Assembly (NCBI GenBank): GCA_019448385.1
Contig: JAGTXO010000010.1
Location: 744,001-808,000 of the forward strand
Reading direction: 5' to 3'
Origin: Diacronema lutheri
Taxonomy: Eukaryota; Haptophyta; Pavlovophyceae; Pavlovales; Pavlovaceae
DNA length: 64,000 nucleotides
Part shown: positions 54,293-62,248 of the stretch, piece by piece
How the letters are laid out: the number at the start of each line of letters is the position of its first letter
How positions within the stretch are numbered: the stretch's first letter is position 1
Translations under genes and position numbers: made by a program
The notes under the pieces: model-generated
Databases searched by the model: none
What the model saw: only the letters and a program-made list of their open reading frames with translations
What the model was told of the DNA's origin: nothing

Positions 54293-54331
54293 TCAAACGT
54301 TTCCGTGGCCTTTTCAAAAAGTGGCGGGCGT

Positions 54332-54347
54332 GTGACTCATGAGTCAC
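54332..54347. promoter_or_regulatory. 16-bp palindrome made of two AP-1/GCN4-type bZIP sites
   Basis: GTGACTCATGAGTCAC is perfectly self-complementary and consists of TGACTCA and TGAGTCA back to back. It lies 40 bp upstream of the ankyrin-repeat gene start codon, in the 106-bp gap 54293-54398. TGASTCA is the classic AP-1/GCN4 bZIP site. An imperfect GTGAC...GTCAC pair follows immediately (54349-54362). Confidence 0.55.
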
Positions 54348-54398
54348 CGTGACACCAGTCACCAGCGCGCGCACGTACGAACCGGCACGTACCCGGCC

Positions 54399-55394
54399 TC
54401 AAGCGCGAGCGCAGCTGCGCGCCTCGTGCGCCGCGTAGGTGACCGTGCACTCCACCGCGAACGGCGCGCCCGACCCGCCCGCCGCCGCCGGCCGCTTGGC
54501 CGCGCTCACCGCGTCAAGTCGCGTGATCGTCGCTACAACGCTGTCCTCGCCCGGCCCGTCGGCCGCGTCGACGCGCACGCGCACGTCGCCGGCAAGCGCG
54601 ATGCCCGAGAGCAGGTTGGCGCTGATCGTGCGCACCCGCCTGCGCCGTCCGTCCGCACCGCTTGCGGCGCCGTGCCGGTCGGCGGCGTGTGCGGCCAGGA
54701 TCACGGCTGCGCCGCCGTGGAATGCCCCGAGCGGGTTGGCGTGGGCGGCGCTGAGCACGTACTCGCCGGCCGTCGGACTTGGGAACACGTCGGCGAAGCA
54801 GCTCGGTGGCGCGCGCGCGCTCGGCACGACCGGCATCCGGTCGAGGTACGCATGCGCGGCGCGGAGCAAAAGCGGCCGCCACGGGCCGGGCGCGGAGAGG
54901 AGCTCCGGGCGGAGTCCGGTGCCCGGCATGAACTTTGTGTGGCGCCCGCGCAAGAGCAGCTCGCTCCTCCCCGCCTCCTCGAGCGCCACGCTCACGTCGA
55001 TGAACCCGAGCGTCCGCCCGAGCCGCTGCTTGCGGCTTGTGACGACGAGGCGCGCCCCAGGCCCGATCGCCGCTGCCGCGCGGTCCGACATGACCGCGGA
55101 GAGGTTGACCGAGATGCCCGGCCGGCAGCGCGGGTCCCACAGCGCCGCGCCAACGTATGACGACACCTCGTCAAAGATGGCGATCACGCCCGCCGGCGAG
55201 ACGCCCGACGCGTCGCACAGCCACGCGGGCGCATCCACCGCGACGACGGTCTCAGTTGCGCCAAGCTTGCGCAGCTCCACGGCGCCGCCGTCGGCGGGCA
55301 GCGTCAATCCAAGCGCGCGCCCAAAGCCGCCGGTGTGCGTGCGCGCGCTCAGCCGCCAGAACAGCTCCGCCGTGGCTCGCGCCGCGTGCGGCAT
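54399..55394 (-). CDS. Double-hotdog acyl-CoA thioesterase-like protein
   Basis: 331 residues from the ATG at 55394. Two hotdog-like halves are visible. The first (about residues 50-155) has GVSPAGVIAIFDEVSSYVG, then ISVNLSAVM, LVVTSRKQRLGRTLGFIDVS and GRHTKFMPG; the second (about 215-325) has HANPLGAFHGGAAVILAAHA, the PaaI-type 'N-x-x-G-x-x-H-G-G' block, and VRTISANLLSGIALAGDVRVRV. Hotdog thioesterases hydrolyse acyl-CoA; the substrate is unknown. The frame continues to ATGs at 55460 and 55538, but those overlap the divergent IQ-motif gene and the putative E2F-like site. I therefore prefer 55394. With 55460 the extra N terminus (MWAAQRPRKRR...) would be basic and could be an organelle-targeting peptide. 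Confidence 0.75.
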   Translation of the reverse strand: MPHAARATAELFWRLSARTHTGGFGRALGLTLPADGGAVELRKLGATETVVAVDAPAWLCDASGVSPAGVIAIFDEVSSYVGAALWDPRCRPGISVNLSAVMSDRAAAAIGPGARLVVTSRKQRLGRTLGFIDVSVALEEAGRSELLLRGRHTKFMPGTGLRPELLSAPGPWRPLLLRAAHAYLDRMPVVPSARAPPSCFADVFPSPTAGEYVLSAAHANPLGAFHGGAAVILAAHAADRHGAASGADGRRRRVRTISANLLSGIALAGDVRVRVDAADGPGEDSVVATITRLDAVSAAKRPAAAGGSGAPFAVECTVTYAAHEARSCARA

Positions 55395-55408
55395 CGCCGC
55401 TGTCGGGC

Positions 55409-55418
55409 CGCGCCAAAA
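55409..55418. promoter_or_regulatory. CGCGCCAAAA, inverted copy of the E2F/DP-like 10-mer
   Basis: It lies 15 bp upstream of the chosen thioesterase start and 41 bp upstream of the IQ-motif gene start, in their shared gap. It is the exact reverse complement of 45915-45924. Confidence 0.45.
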
Positions 55419-55458
55419 GCCCCCGTCGCGACGTTTTCTTGGCCGTTGAGCCGCCCAC

Positions 55459-57239
55459 ATGTCGCGGATCGGCGGGCGAGGCGCCGTCGCGCAGCCGCAG
55501 GCTTTTCGGGCCGCGGGTCCAGCGCGGCCGGTCGGCATTGCCGCCTTCGGGTCGCGCCATCAAGCGGCCGCGCAGCGCATCCAATCGGCACATCGTGGCA
55601 AGCTGGTCAGGTGCGCGCGCGCGCGCGCGCGGCCGGACGCGCTCCGGCGCGTTGACGGCCGCGCGCCCCGTGCGCGCGCTGCGCGCGCGCGCGCGCACGA
55701 TCGCAGGGCGCAGCTCGGCCAGCTGAAGCAGCTTCACCACGAATTGGTAGACCTCTACGCCTCGCAGATCCAAGCCGTGATCCGCGGCAAGCTCGTGCGC
55801 GCGCGCCTGGGCGACGGCGCGCCGAACGCGACCCACCGAGCCGTCGCAGCGCCCAACGCGCTGCCGCGGCCGCATCAGAATCGGCGGCAGCAGGCGCAGG
55901 CGCAGACGACGCCGCCGCCCGTGCTGCTTGCGTCCAAGCCGCACGCACCCGCCGCGCAGCCCGACGCCGCGTCGCGCCGCACGCCGCCCGGCCTCCGCCC
56001 TGACGACGCGGCCGTGCGAGTTCAGGCGCGCGCACGAGGTCGACGCGCGCGCGACGAGCGGCGCGCGCTGCAGCGGCGCGCTGGCGAGGAGCGCGAGGCG
56101 CGCGCGCGCAGCCAGGCGGCGCAGCGAATCCAAACGGCCAAACGCGGCGCCGATGCACGCAGCCTCGCCCGCCGCCATCGCCGCGAACGAGACGAGGCGC
56201 GCGCGCAGGCGGACGCCGCGGCCGCGCGCGCGCGCGCCGAGTCAAACGCGGCCGCCGTGCGCGTGCAGCAGTCGTACCGCGGCGCGGCCGGCCGCCGCTC
56301 CGCCGCCGAGCTGCGCGCCGCTCGCGCCGAAGCAGCGCGCCGCTCATCAGCCGAGCGCAGTGCGGCGTCGGCCATCCAAGCGCGCGCGCGCGGCCGCGCG
56401 GCGCGGCGCGCGCTCGTGCGGAGTGGGGCCGAGGCCCGCGGTGTTGGCAGGGCCGGTGGCGCCGCGCTCGCCGCCGCTGCCGGCCGCCAGCCGGCGCTAC
56501 GCGCCAGCCGCGACGCGACCGTGCGCGGTGCGATGGCGGCGCGCCGGCACGCGCTCGCGCGCGGCGAGCGCGACGACGAGGGCAAGGCGCTCGCGCACAG
56601 CGGGCATGGCGGACTGGCGACGAGCGCGACGAGCGCGGCCGCGCGCGTGCGCGACAGCGGCTGGGCATTCGGCGGTGCGCGCGGCGAGGAGAGCGAGAGC
56701 AGCAGCCTCGGCCTGAGCGGGGAGGTGATCTACGTGCCGGCCCTCGCGATCCGTCACCCGCACCTCTACACACAGCGCAGGCGGACGGCTGCGGCCTCGA
56801 GCGCGCCCTCACTCTCCGCGTCGCACCCGCGCGAGTGGGTGACGGGCACCGGCTCGCTCTCGCGCGAATACGTCGGCGCGAACGATGGCGAGCACGGCCC
56901 TCCATCGTGTTTCAACTCGCCCGGTCACGTGCACCCTCCGCACTCGCCCCCCCTCTCCACCTTCGGCGGCGCGCCCGCTGACGGCTGGCGCGCCGGCTCG
57001 GCGGCGTCGCACGCGCGCGGCGAGGCTGGCGACGGGCTGCGCGCGCTGCTTGCGCTGCAGGGCGCGCAGGCGGAGATCGCCGCATCGTTGCCCGTGCGCG
57101 ACGCCGTACGCGTCGAACACCTGCTGCGGCGCAAGGACGACGCCATGCTCAGGTGCGCGGCGCGGCGGTATCTGCGCGGCGCTGCGGCTCGCGGGCGAAG
57201 CCGCGCGCGCGCCCTCCCGCGAGCGGGCCCCACACGGCA

Positions 57240-57275
<36 letters not shown>

Positions 57276-57847
57276 CAAACGTCGCGCGTGCGACGCGCGC
57301 GTGCGCGCAGCGGCTTGCAGCTGACAGGCGCATGCCCTCGGCGCTGACGCACGCTCGCTTCACGCGACGCCCCACTGCCCTGCTCCGTCCCGTCGCCATC
57401 GTGCCGTGCGCGTGCGCCTCTCGACTGCCGAGCAGCTACCTGCGCGAGCGCATCGCCTTTGACTCAGCGCGCGAGCAGCTCGGAATGCTCGACACAAACG
57501 GCCACCCGGCGACCGAGCTGCGAGCGGCCGCGCCGCTGCGCGCCGAGCTCGACATACTGGGCGCACACGTCGAGGCGCAGCGCCGGCATTACGCGCAGGC
57601 GCTCGAGGCGCTGTCGCTCGAGGCCGCGGTCGTGCTGCCCGCCGACGAGCTGCAGCGCCTGCACGACGTGCACGCCGAGCTTGAGCGCGCGATGCGCGCG
57701 TCCCTCCGGAACCACGAGGCCGCGCGGCCGAGCCACCACGCGCGCGCACGCGCCAACGGCGGCGCGGCCGAATGGTCCGCGGAGGCGCTGGCACGCGGCG
57801 GCGGCGCGGGCGGCGACGTTGACAGTGCGGTCTGCACGGTCCAGTAA
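55459..57847 (+). CDS. IQ-motif (calmodulin-binding) protein, Ala/Arg-rich
   Basis: Two exons, 55459-57152 and 57436-57847, give 701 residues. At least five IQ-type motifs of form 'A-x-x-I-Q-x-x-x-R-G' are visible: AAAQRIQSAHRGKLVR (about 36-51), ASQIQAVIRGKLVRA (about 95-109), AAVRVQARARGRRAR (about 188), AAVRVQQSYRGAAGRR (about 270) and ASAIQARARGRAARR (about 308). IQ motifs bind calmodulin or related EF-hand proteins. The C-terminal part (VDHLLRR-like stretch and ERIAFDSAREQLGML... helices) is coiled coil. The 283-bp intron has the acceptor GAGCAG, a tandem NAGNAG site, so one Ser may be optional. The ATG sits in ACATGT, giving an ATG on both strands at 55459/55460. Proteins with repeated IQ motifs are often flagellar or cytoskeletal; nothing more specific can be said. 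Confidence 0.75.
57240..57272. repeat. 33-bp poly(G) run in the IQ-gene intron
   Basis: Thirty-three consecutive G within the intron 57153-57435, on the sense strand. It is the longest homopolymer in the window. Confidence 0.95.
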
Positions 57848-57925
57848 GCCGTGTCTGAAAATTTAATATTGAATAATATTCCCATATTTCTTCCGGCGGG
57901 ACCGCGGGAGACCTCTCCTGACGAA

Positions 57926-58999
57926 ATGCTCTCTCTCCTCCTCCTCGCCGGTGGGCAGGTGGACGGCGCAGACTTCCAGGCGTGGAAGGTCGCGCACGGC
58001 AAGGCGTACGGCTCGGCCGCCGATGAGTCGGTGCATTTTGCCGCGTGGTCCGCCAACCGCGCGCTCGTCTCGCGGCTCGCGTCGCTCTCCGGCTCGGGCG
58101 AGCTCCCCGAGGCGGACGCAGTCCGCATGGCGCTCAACGGCTTTGCGGACGTCGCGCCCGAGACATTCGCGCGTGAGCGGTGCGGGCTTCGCCCACCCAC
58201 TGCCGCGCGGCGCAAGACCGCGCATCGCGTTGTGTACCGGCCACCGCCGGCCGGCGCGCCCGCGCCCGCGGAGCCCGCCGAGCTGGACTGGCGGGAGCTG
58301 GGGCTCGTCACCAAGCCCAAGGACCAGGGCTCGTGCGGCTCGTGCTGGGCGTTCTCGGCGGTGGCGGCCATCGAGGGCCAGCATGCGCGCCAGACGGGCG
58401 TCCTTGTCACCCTCTCCGAGATGAACCTCGTCGACTGCGTGCACAACGAGACGATCAATCCGACGCCGCCGGCGCCGGCGGCCCTCGCCGCCGCGGCCGG
58501 CCCGCCGGCGGAGAAGTGCTGTGACGGCTGCAGCGGCGGCTTGATGGACGTGGCCTACGAATACCTGCTCGACCGGCAGGCCGGCGGCATCGACACGGAG
58601 GACGGGTACGCGTACCGGCCCCGCGAGTCGCGCGCATGCCTCTTCATGCCCAAGGCGGTCGGCGCGACGATCCGCGGCTGGGTTGATGTGCCCGTCGGCG
58701 ACGAGGGCGCGCTGCTGCACGCCGTCGCGACGGTGGGGCCTGTCTCCGTCGGCGTTGACGCGCGCGCCTGGCAGCTGTACTTTGGCGGCGTCTTCCCCGG
58801 GTTCCTCTGCTCAAAGTCGCCCGCCGAGATGGACCATGGCGTCGCTGTCGTCGGATTCGGCACGAGCGCGCACGGCACGCCGTACTGGATCGTCAAAAAC
58901 TCGTGGGGCGCGCTTTGGGGCGAACGCGGCTATTTGCGCCTGCACCGCGGCTCGAACGCCTGCGGTGTGGCCAACGCGGCCACATATACCATCATGTGA
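57926..58999 (+). CDS. Papain-family (C1A) cysteine protease, probably secreted or vacuolar
   Basis: 357 residues from the ATG at 57926. MLSLLLLAGG is a short hydrophobic signal-like start, followed by an I29 inhibitor prodomain (FQAWKVAHGKAYGSAADESV ... ALNGFADVAPETF). The mature enzyme begins near ELDWRELG. The catalytic set is complete: oxyanion Gln 134 and Cys 140 in DQGSCGSCWAFS, His 304 in MDHGVAVVGFG, Asn 325 in IVKNSWG. The CCDGCSGGLMDVAYEYL block is the usual 'C-x-G-C-x-G-G' region, here preceded by an Ala/Pro-rich insert at about 180-195. Sequence just upstream (57860-57895) is strikingly AT-rich (TTTAATATTGAATAATATT) and probably holds the promoter. The stop overlaps the end of the convergent methyltransferase gene by 8 nt. 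Confidence 0.93.
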   Translation: MLSLLLLAGGQVDGADFQAWKVAHGKAYGSAADESVHFAAWSANRALVSRLASLSGSGELPEADAVRMALNGFADVAPETFARERCGLRPPTAARRKTAHRVVYRPPPAGAPAPAEPAELDWRELGLVTKPKDQGSCGSCWAFSAVAAIEGQHARQTGVLVTLSEMNLVDCVHNETINPTPPAPAALAAAAGPPAEKCCDGCSGGLMDVAYEYLLDRQAGGIDTEDGYAYRPRESRACLFMPKAVGATIRGWVDVPVGDEGALLHAVATVGPVSVGVDARAWQLYFGGVFPGFLCSKSPAEMDHGVAVVGFGTSAHGTPYWIVKNSWGALWGERGYLRLHRGSNACGVANAATYTIM

Positions 59000-59663
59000 C
59001 TTTCCCCCGCTCTGCAGCCGCGCCCTTGTCCGGCTCCGGACGCGGCTCGCGCTGCAGGCCGTAAACGAAAATTGGGCCGCTGCCATCCGGCGAGAAGAAG
59101 GGCGTCACGACGTGCCTCGCGACGAGCGGCCGGCCCAGCCCGGGCAGCTCGTACGAATTGGAGACGACGAGGGCGTGCGCGGGTAGCTCGGCGCGCAGCT
59201 TGGCGCTGAGCCGAGCCATGATGGGCGGTATGCCGAACACGATGACCACGTCCGCGCGCGCGAGGTTTGCTGTCCAGAGCGACGCGCACCGGTGCTCCTC
59301 ACGGCGGCCCGCACCGAGGCTGCGCAGCCGCGCGAGCGCGACGAGCGCCGGGTTCACCTCATAGCCCGTTGCGCCGCCGTACCCGCCCACTCGCACGGCC
59401 GCGCGAACGATCGTGCCCTCGCCGCTCCCCAGGTCGACGACGTGCAGCTCGCGCGCGGCGCGCGACGCGGGCAGCATCGCGCTCGCTTTCGTGAGCAGGC
59501 CGTCGCTGGCGTCAAATATGGCGTCCGCCTTGGCGCGTGCCGTTGGCACAAAGGGTGCTCCGACGCACAGCAAGGCCGCGGCGAAGGACACGCCGAGGAC
59601 CGCGTTGGCGCCAACCAGACCGGCGGTGAGTGTGGTGAGCGTGGCTTCGAACGCGGACGGCAT
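58992..59663 (-). CDS. FAM173-like lysine methyltransferase, probably mitochondrial
   Basis: 223 residues from the ATG at 59663. A hydrophobic segment (about residues 12-38, GLVGANAVLGVSFAAALLCVG) is followed by VVDLGSGEGTIVRAAV, the S-adenosylmethionine-binding motif I, then GYEVNPALVALARLRSL and VVIVFGIPPIMARLSAKLR. This order, with 'Y-E-x-N-P' and 'F-G-x-P-x-M', is that of FAM173 proteins, which in animals methylate lysines of ATP synthase subunit c or the ADP/ATP carrier in mitochondria. Which substrate is used here is unknown. The start codon is only 23 bp from that of the divergent gene at 59687, and the 3' end overlaps the protease gene. Confidence 0.82.
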   Translation of the reverse strand: MPSAFEATLTTLTAGLVGANAVLGVSFAAALLCVGAPFVPTARAKADAIFDASDGLLTKASAMLPASRAARELHVVDLGSGEGTIVRAAVRVGGYGGATGYEVNPALVALARLRSLGAGRREEHRCASLWTANLARADVVIVFGIPPIMARLSAKLRAELPAHALVVSNSYELPGLGRPLVARHVVTPFFSPDGSGPIFVYGLQREPRPEPDKGAAAERGKVT

Positions 59664-59686
59664 CAGCTCTCTGAAACGTCACAAAA

Positions 59687-60952
59687 ATGGCTGCGAATTT
59701 GCAAGCCTGGGACACGCTCGTTGAGCGCCGTCGAGGGATCCACACGCCGTCGCCGGGGTCGCGCCCCCGGCGGCTAAGTGGTGCATCGCACGCTGGCGAC
59801 GATCCGGAGCAGCGTCGAGCGCGCGCGCTCGAGCATCTCGCGTCTGTCGGCAGCTGGCCTGAGCTCGACGAGCTGCTCGCTGCGCGCGCGCGCGCCTCCG
59901 ACGCGCGCGCGCGCGCGCGCCATCGCGGCTCAGAGCTCGAGGTGGCGTCGGGCATCGCCGTGCCATTCGAGCGTGATGATGCGCCGCAGGCTGTTTCCCC
60001 TCCGCTCGCGCGTCCTTCGACGCGCACGCGCGCGCGAGCGCGCACGCCCGATACGGGCCGTGCGGCAGTGCGCGCCGCACGCCGATTCGGCCCGCTGGAT
60101 GGCGGCGCGCCCGCTGCGGGTGCTACCAGCCGCCCAGCTGCGGCCCGGTGGCAGCGCGTGCCGATCGACGCTCCGCACGTGCACCCGCGGGCGCGCGTGC
60201 AGAGAACGCCGCTCAGCCCGGACGACGTGAGTACGGCCTCGGGCAGCGGCAGCGAGGCGGTGACCCAGGCCGGCAGTTACGCCGGCAGCGGCGCGGGCAG
60301 TGGCTCCTCTGCTGGGCTGGGGCGCGCGAGCGGAGACGGGCGCGATGAATACCACGATGGCTCGTGCGCTGCCGCCTGCACGCCGAGCGCCAACTCGTCC
60401 TGCTCGTCCGCGGCAGGGCGGCGTGCGGCTCGGCACGCTCGTCGCGCCACGGCAACGGCACGGGGGCTCCGCGGAGGCCTTGACGCTCGCATTGCTTCGG
60501 AGCGCGTGCCGGTGGGAAGTGCGGCGCTAGCGCGCGCCAACGACGGCCCCGCGTTCGGTGGGCCGCTGCTCCGCCCAAAGTTTTACTACAAGCTCGTCGC
60601 CGCGCTACCGCGCTGGCGCTCTGGCGCCCTCTGCTCGCACTACGTGAACATCTCCGACGGCGCAACCATGTACCGCATCGGCCACACGGTCAACATGAGC
60701 GTGCACCAACGCGCGAGGCGCGCGAGCGGGCATGTGCCTGGGTTCGTCGTGTACGAGAGCGTCGAGGCCGCGCTCGAGTGTCGGCTGCCTGCGCGGAGCC
60801 GCTGGCTGCAGGCGGCACCTGCGCTGCTCCGGCTGACGGTCGGTGGCGTTGGGCAGCGGCTCGGCGACGCACACCGGCAGCGCTGGCTCTTCTCGCAGCT
60901 GCGGCCCGTCGAAGTCATCGCCGAGGGCCCGGACCTGCACCTCGTCCTGTGA
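59687..60952 (+). CDS. Protein of unknown function with a conserved-looking C-terminal domain
   Basis: 421 residues, one exon, ATG preceded by CACAAAA. Residues 1-270 are Arg/Ala/Ser-rich and look disordered (with GSGSGAGSGSS-type stretches). Residues about 285-421 look folded: LRPKFYYKLVAALPRW, ALCSHYVNISDGATMYRIG, HVPGFVVYESVEAALECRLP, LLRLTVGGVG, RWLFSQLRPVEVI. The pattern 'S-x-x-D-G-x-x-x-Y-x-x-G ... G-F-x-V-Y-x-S-x-E-x-A-L' resembles a domain I have met in other algal and protist proteins but cannot name. It is divergent from the FAM173-like gene across a 23-bp gap that includes ACGTCAC. Confidence 0.6.
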   Translation: MAANLQAWDTLVERRRGIHTPSPGSRPRRLSGASHAGDDPEQRRARALEHLASVGSWPELDELLAARARASDARARARHRGSELEVASGIAVPFERDDAPQAVSPPLARPSTRTRARARTPDTGRAAVRAARRFGPLDGGAPAAGATSRPAAARWQRVPIDAPHVHPRARVQRTPLSPDDVSTASGSGSEAVTQAGSYAGSGAGSGSSAGLGRASGDGRDEYHDGSCAAACTPSANSSCSSAAGRRAARHARRATATARGLRGGLDARIASERVPVGSAALARANDGPAFGGPLLRPKFYYKLVAALPRWRSGALCSHYVNISDGATMYRIGHTVNMSVHQRARRASGHVPGFVVYESVEAALECRLPARSRWLQAAPALLRLTVGGVGQRLGDAHRQRWLFSQLRPVEVIAEGPDLHLVL

Positions 60953-60964
60953 GGCCGGTGACAA

Positions 60965-60981
60965 TGTGACAGAATGTCACA
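60965..60981. promoter_or_regulatory. TGTGACA-GAA-TGTCACA inverted repeat
   Basis: A perfect 7-bp inverted repeat with a 3-bp spacer, in the 71-bp gap before glucose-6-phosphate 1-epimerase, 42 bp upstream of its ATG and 12 bp after the preceding stop. It could be a dimeric factor site. Confidence 0.4.
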
Positions 60982-61023
60982 CCCTGACCACGCCCGGCTG
61001 CAGCCTGGCCGTCTTCCAAAACC

Positions 61024-62157
61024 ATGGCGGCGGGCGTGGAGCTGCGCGAGGACGAGGGCCCAACGCCGGGCGGGCGCGTGCGGCTCACACATTCGAGCGG
61101 GGCGGCGGTTGAACTCACACGCTTCGGCGCGCACATTGTCAGCTGGACGGCAGCCGCGCCAGGCCGGCCGCACCCACCGATTGAGCGTCTCTGGATGTCG
61201 AGCCTGTCAGCGCTCGACGGCACGGCGCCGATCCGCGGCGGGATCCCGATTGCGTGGCCGCAGTTTGCCGACGTGGGGCCGCTGCCGCTCCACGGCTTTG
61301 CGCGCGAGCTCCAGTGGGCGCTCGTCACGCCGCCTGGCCCCGCGCCCGCGGACGCGGCCACGGTGCGCGCAGAGTTGCAGCTGAGCTCGAGCGCGCAGAC
61401 CAAGGAGGGGACGTGGCGCCGGCCGGCCGTGGCGCCCTTCCCGTGGGACTTTACACTCCGGTACGCACGCTCGACGCACGCCGCCGCCGCGCGCCCGCCC
61501 TCTGCTTTCGGCGCGTGCGCCCGCGTCCTCGCGGTGTCTTCTCACGTCCCCGTGCCCGCGCGCTTTGCGATCGGCAGCTATGCGATCGAGCTTTGCGAGG
61601 AATCGCTCAGCCTCGAGCTGACAGTCGCGCACGTGGGCGCGCCGGTCGCGAGCCCGAGCGTTCCGCTGCAGTTCACTGCCTGCCTGCATACCTACTTCCG
61701 CACCGCAGACTATGAGCAGGTGCGTCTGGAGGGCGGTGGGATGTGCGGCGCGTCATTCATCGACAAAGTCGACTCTCTCGCGCGCAAGCTGGAGCACGCA
61801 CATCCTCTCTCGCTTGTGCCAGCCGCAACCGAGTCTGGCGGATATGTCGACCGCGTCTACATGCGCCCATCTCCCGCGCCCGCGCTCGCACCGATGCTTC
61901 TCGACGTGGGCGCGGGGCTTGATGGCGCGACGCCGGCGGTGCGCAGCGTGTACGAGGTACGCATGTCCGACGCATGGCCAGACTTTGTGGTCTTCAACCC
62001 GGGGCTCGACGGCAAACGCGGCGACAAAGGGCCAGATTTTGACGACGACGGCTACAAGAGCATGGTCTGCCTCGAGCCGGCCGTCGCCGTGGCGCCGGTC
62101 GTGCTTCGGCCAGGCGGCGAGTGGGTGGGCAGCTGTGTCATCCGCATCGTGGCTTGA
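61024..62157 (+). CDS. Glucose-6-phosphate 1-epimerase (YeaD-like)
   Basis: 377 residues, one exon. The enzyme interconverts alpha- and beta-glucose 6-phosphate (EC 5.1.3.15) and belongs to the aldose-1-epimerase superfamily. Family blocks are all present and in order: RLWMSSLSALDG, IRGGIPIAWPQF, PLHGFAREL with the catalytic His 90, FTACLHTYFRTADYEQVRLEG, DFVVFNPG, and MVCLEPAVAV with the catalytic Glu 351, then LRPGGEWVG. There is no obvious targeting peptide, so it is probably cytosolic. ACC-ATGG is a good start context. An inverted repeat lies 42 bp upstream. Confidence 0.93.
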   Translation: MAAGVELREDEGPTPGGRVRLTHSSGAAVELTRFGAHIVSWTAAAPGRPHPPIERLWMSSLSALDGTAPIRGGIPIAWPQFADVGPLPLHGFARELQWALVTPPGPAPADAATVRAELQLSSSAQTKEGTWRRPAVAPFPWDFTLRYARSTHAAAARPPSAFGACARVLAVSSHVPVPARFAIGSYAIELCEESLSLELTVAHVGAPVASPSVPLQFTACLHTYFRTADYEQVRLEGGGMCGASFIDKVDSLARKLEHAHPLSLVPAATESGGYVDRVYMRPSPAPALAPMLLDVGAGLDGATPAVRSVYEVRMSDAWPDFVVFNPGLDGKRGDKGPDFDDDGYKSMVCLEPAVAVAPVVLRPGGEWVGSCVIRIVA

Positions 62158-62169
62158 ACCAGGGAGGAT

Positions 62170-62205
62170 CCCCCCCCCCCCCCCCCCCCCCCCCCCCAAA
62201 AAAAA
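62170..62205. repeat. C28 followed by A8 in the convergent gap
   Basis: Twenty-eight C then eight A lie in the 91-bp gap between the epimerase stop and the VPS54 stop. It falls in both 3' regions. Confidence 0.95.
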
Positions 62206-62248
62206 GGTTTGTTCAAAAATGTGCACGCTGTGCGTCCCGCCCCAGCGC

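Noticed and set aside
48687-54335. Plus-strand open frame of 1882 codons opposite the ankyrin-repeat gene
   Set aside because: Its product is Arg/Ala low complexity with no domain; the minus strand has clear ankyrin repeats in the same place. Very high GC explains the lack of stops.
57851-57925. Upstream extension of the cysteine protease frame to a GTG
   Set aside because: The region is AT-rich promoter-like DNA, and the ATG at 57926 starts a signal-like peptide.
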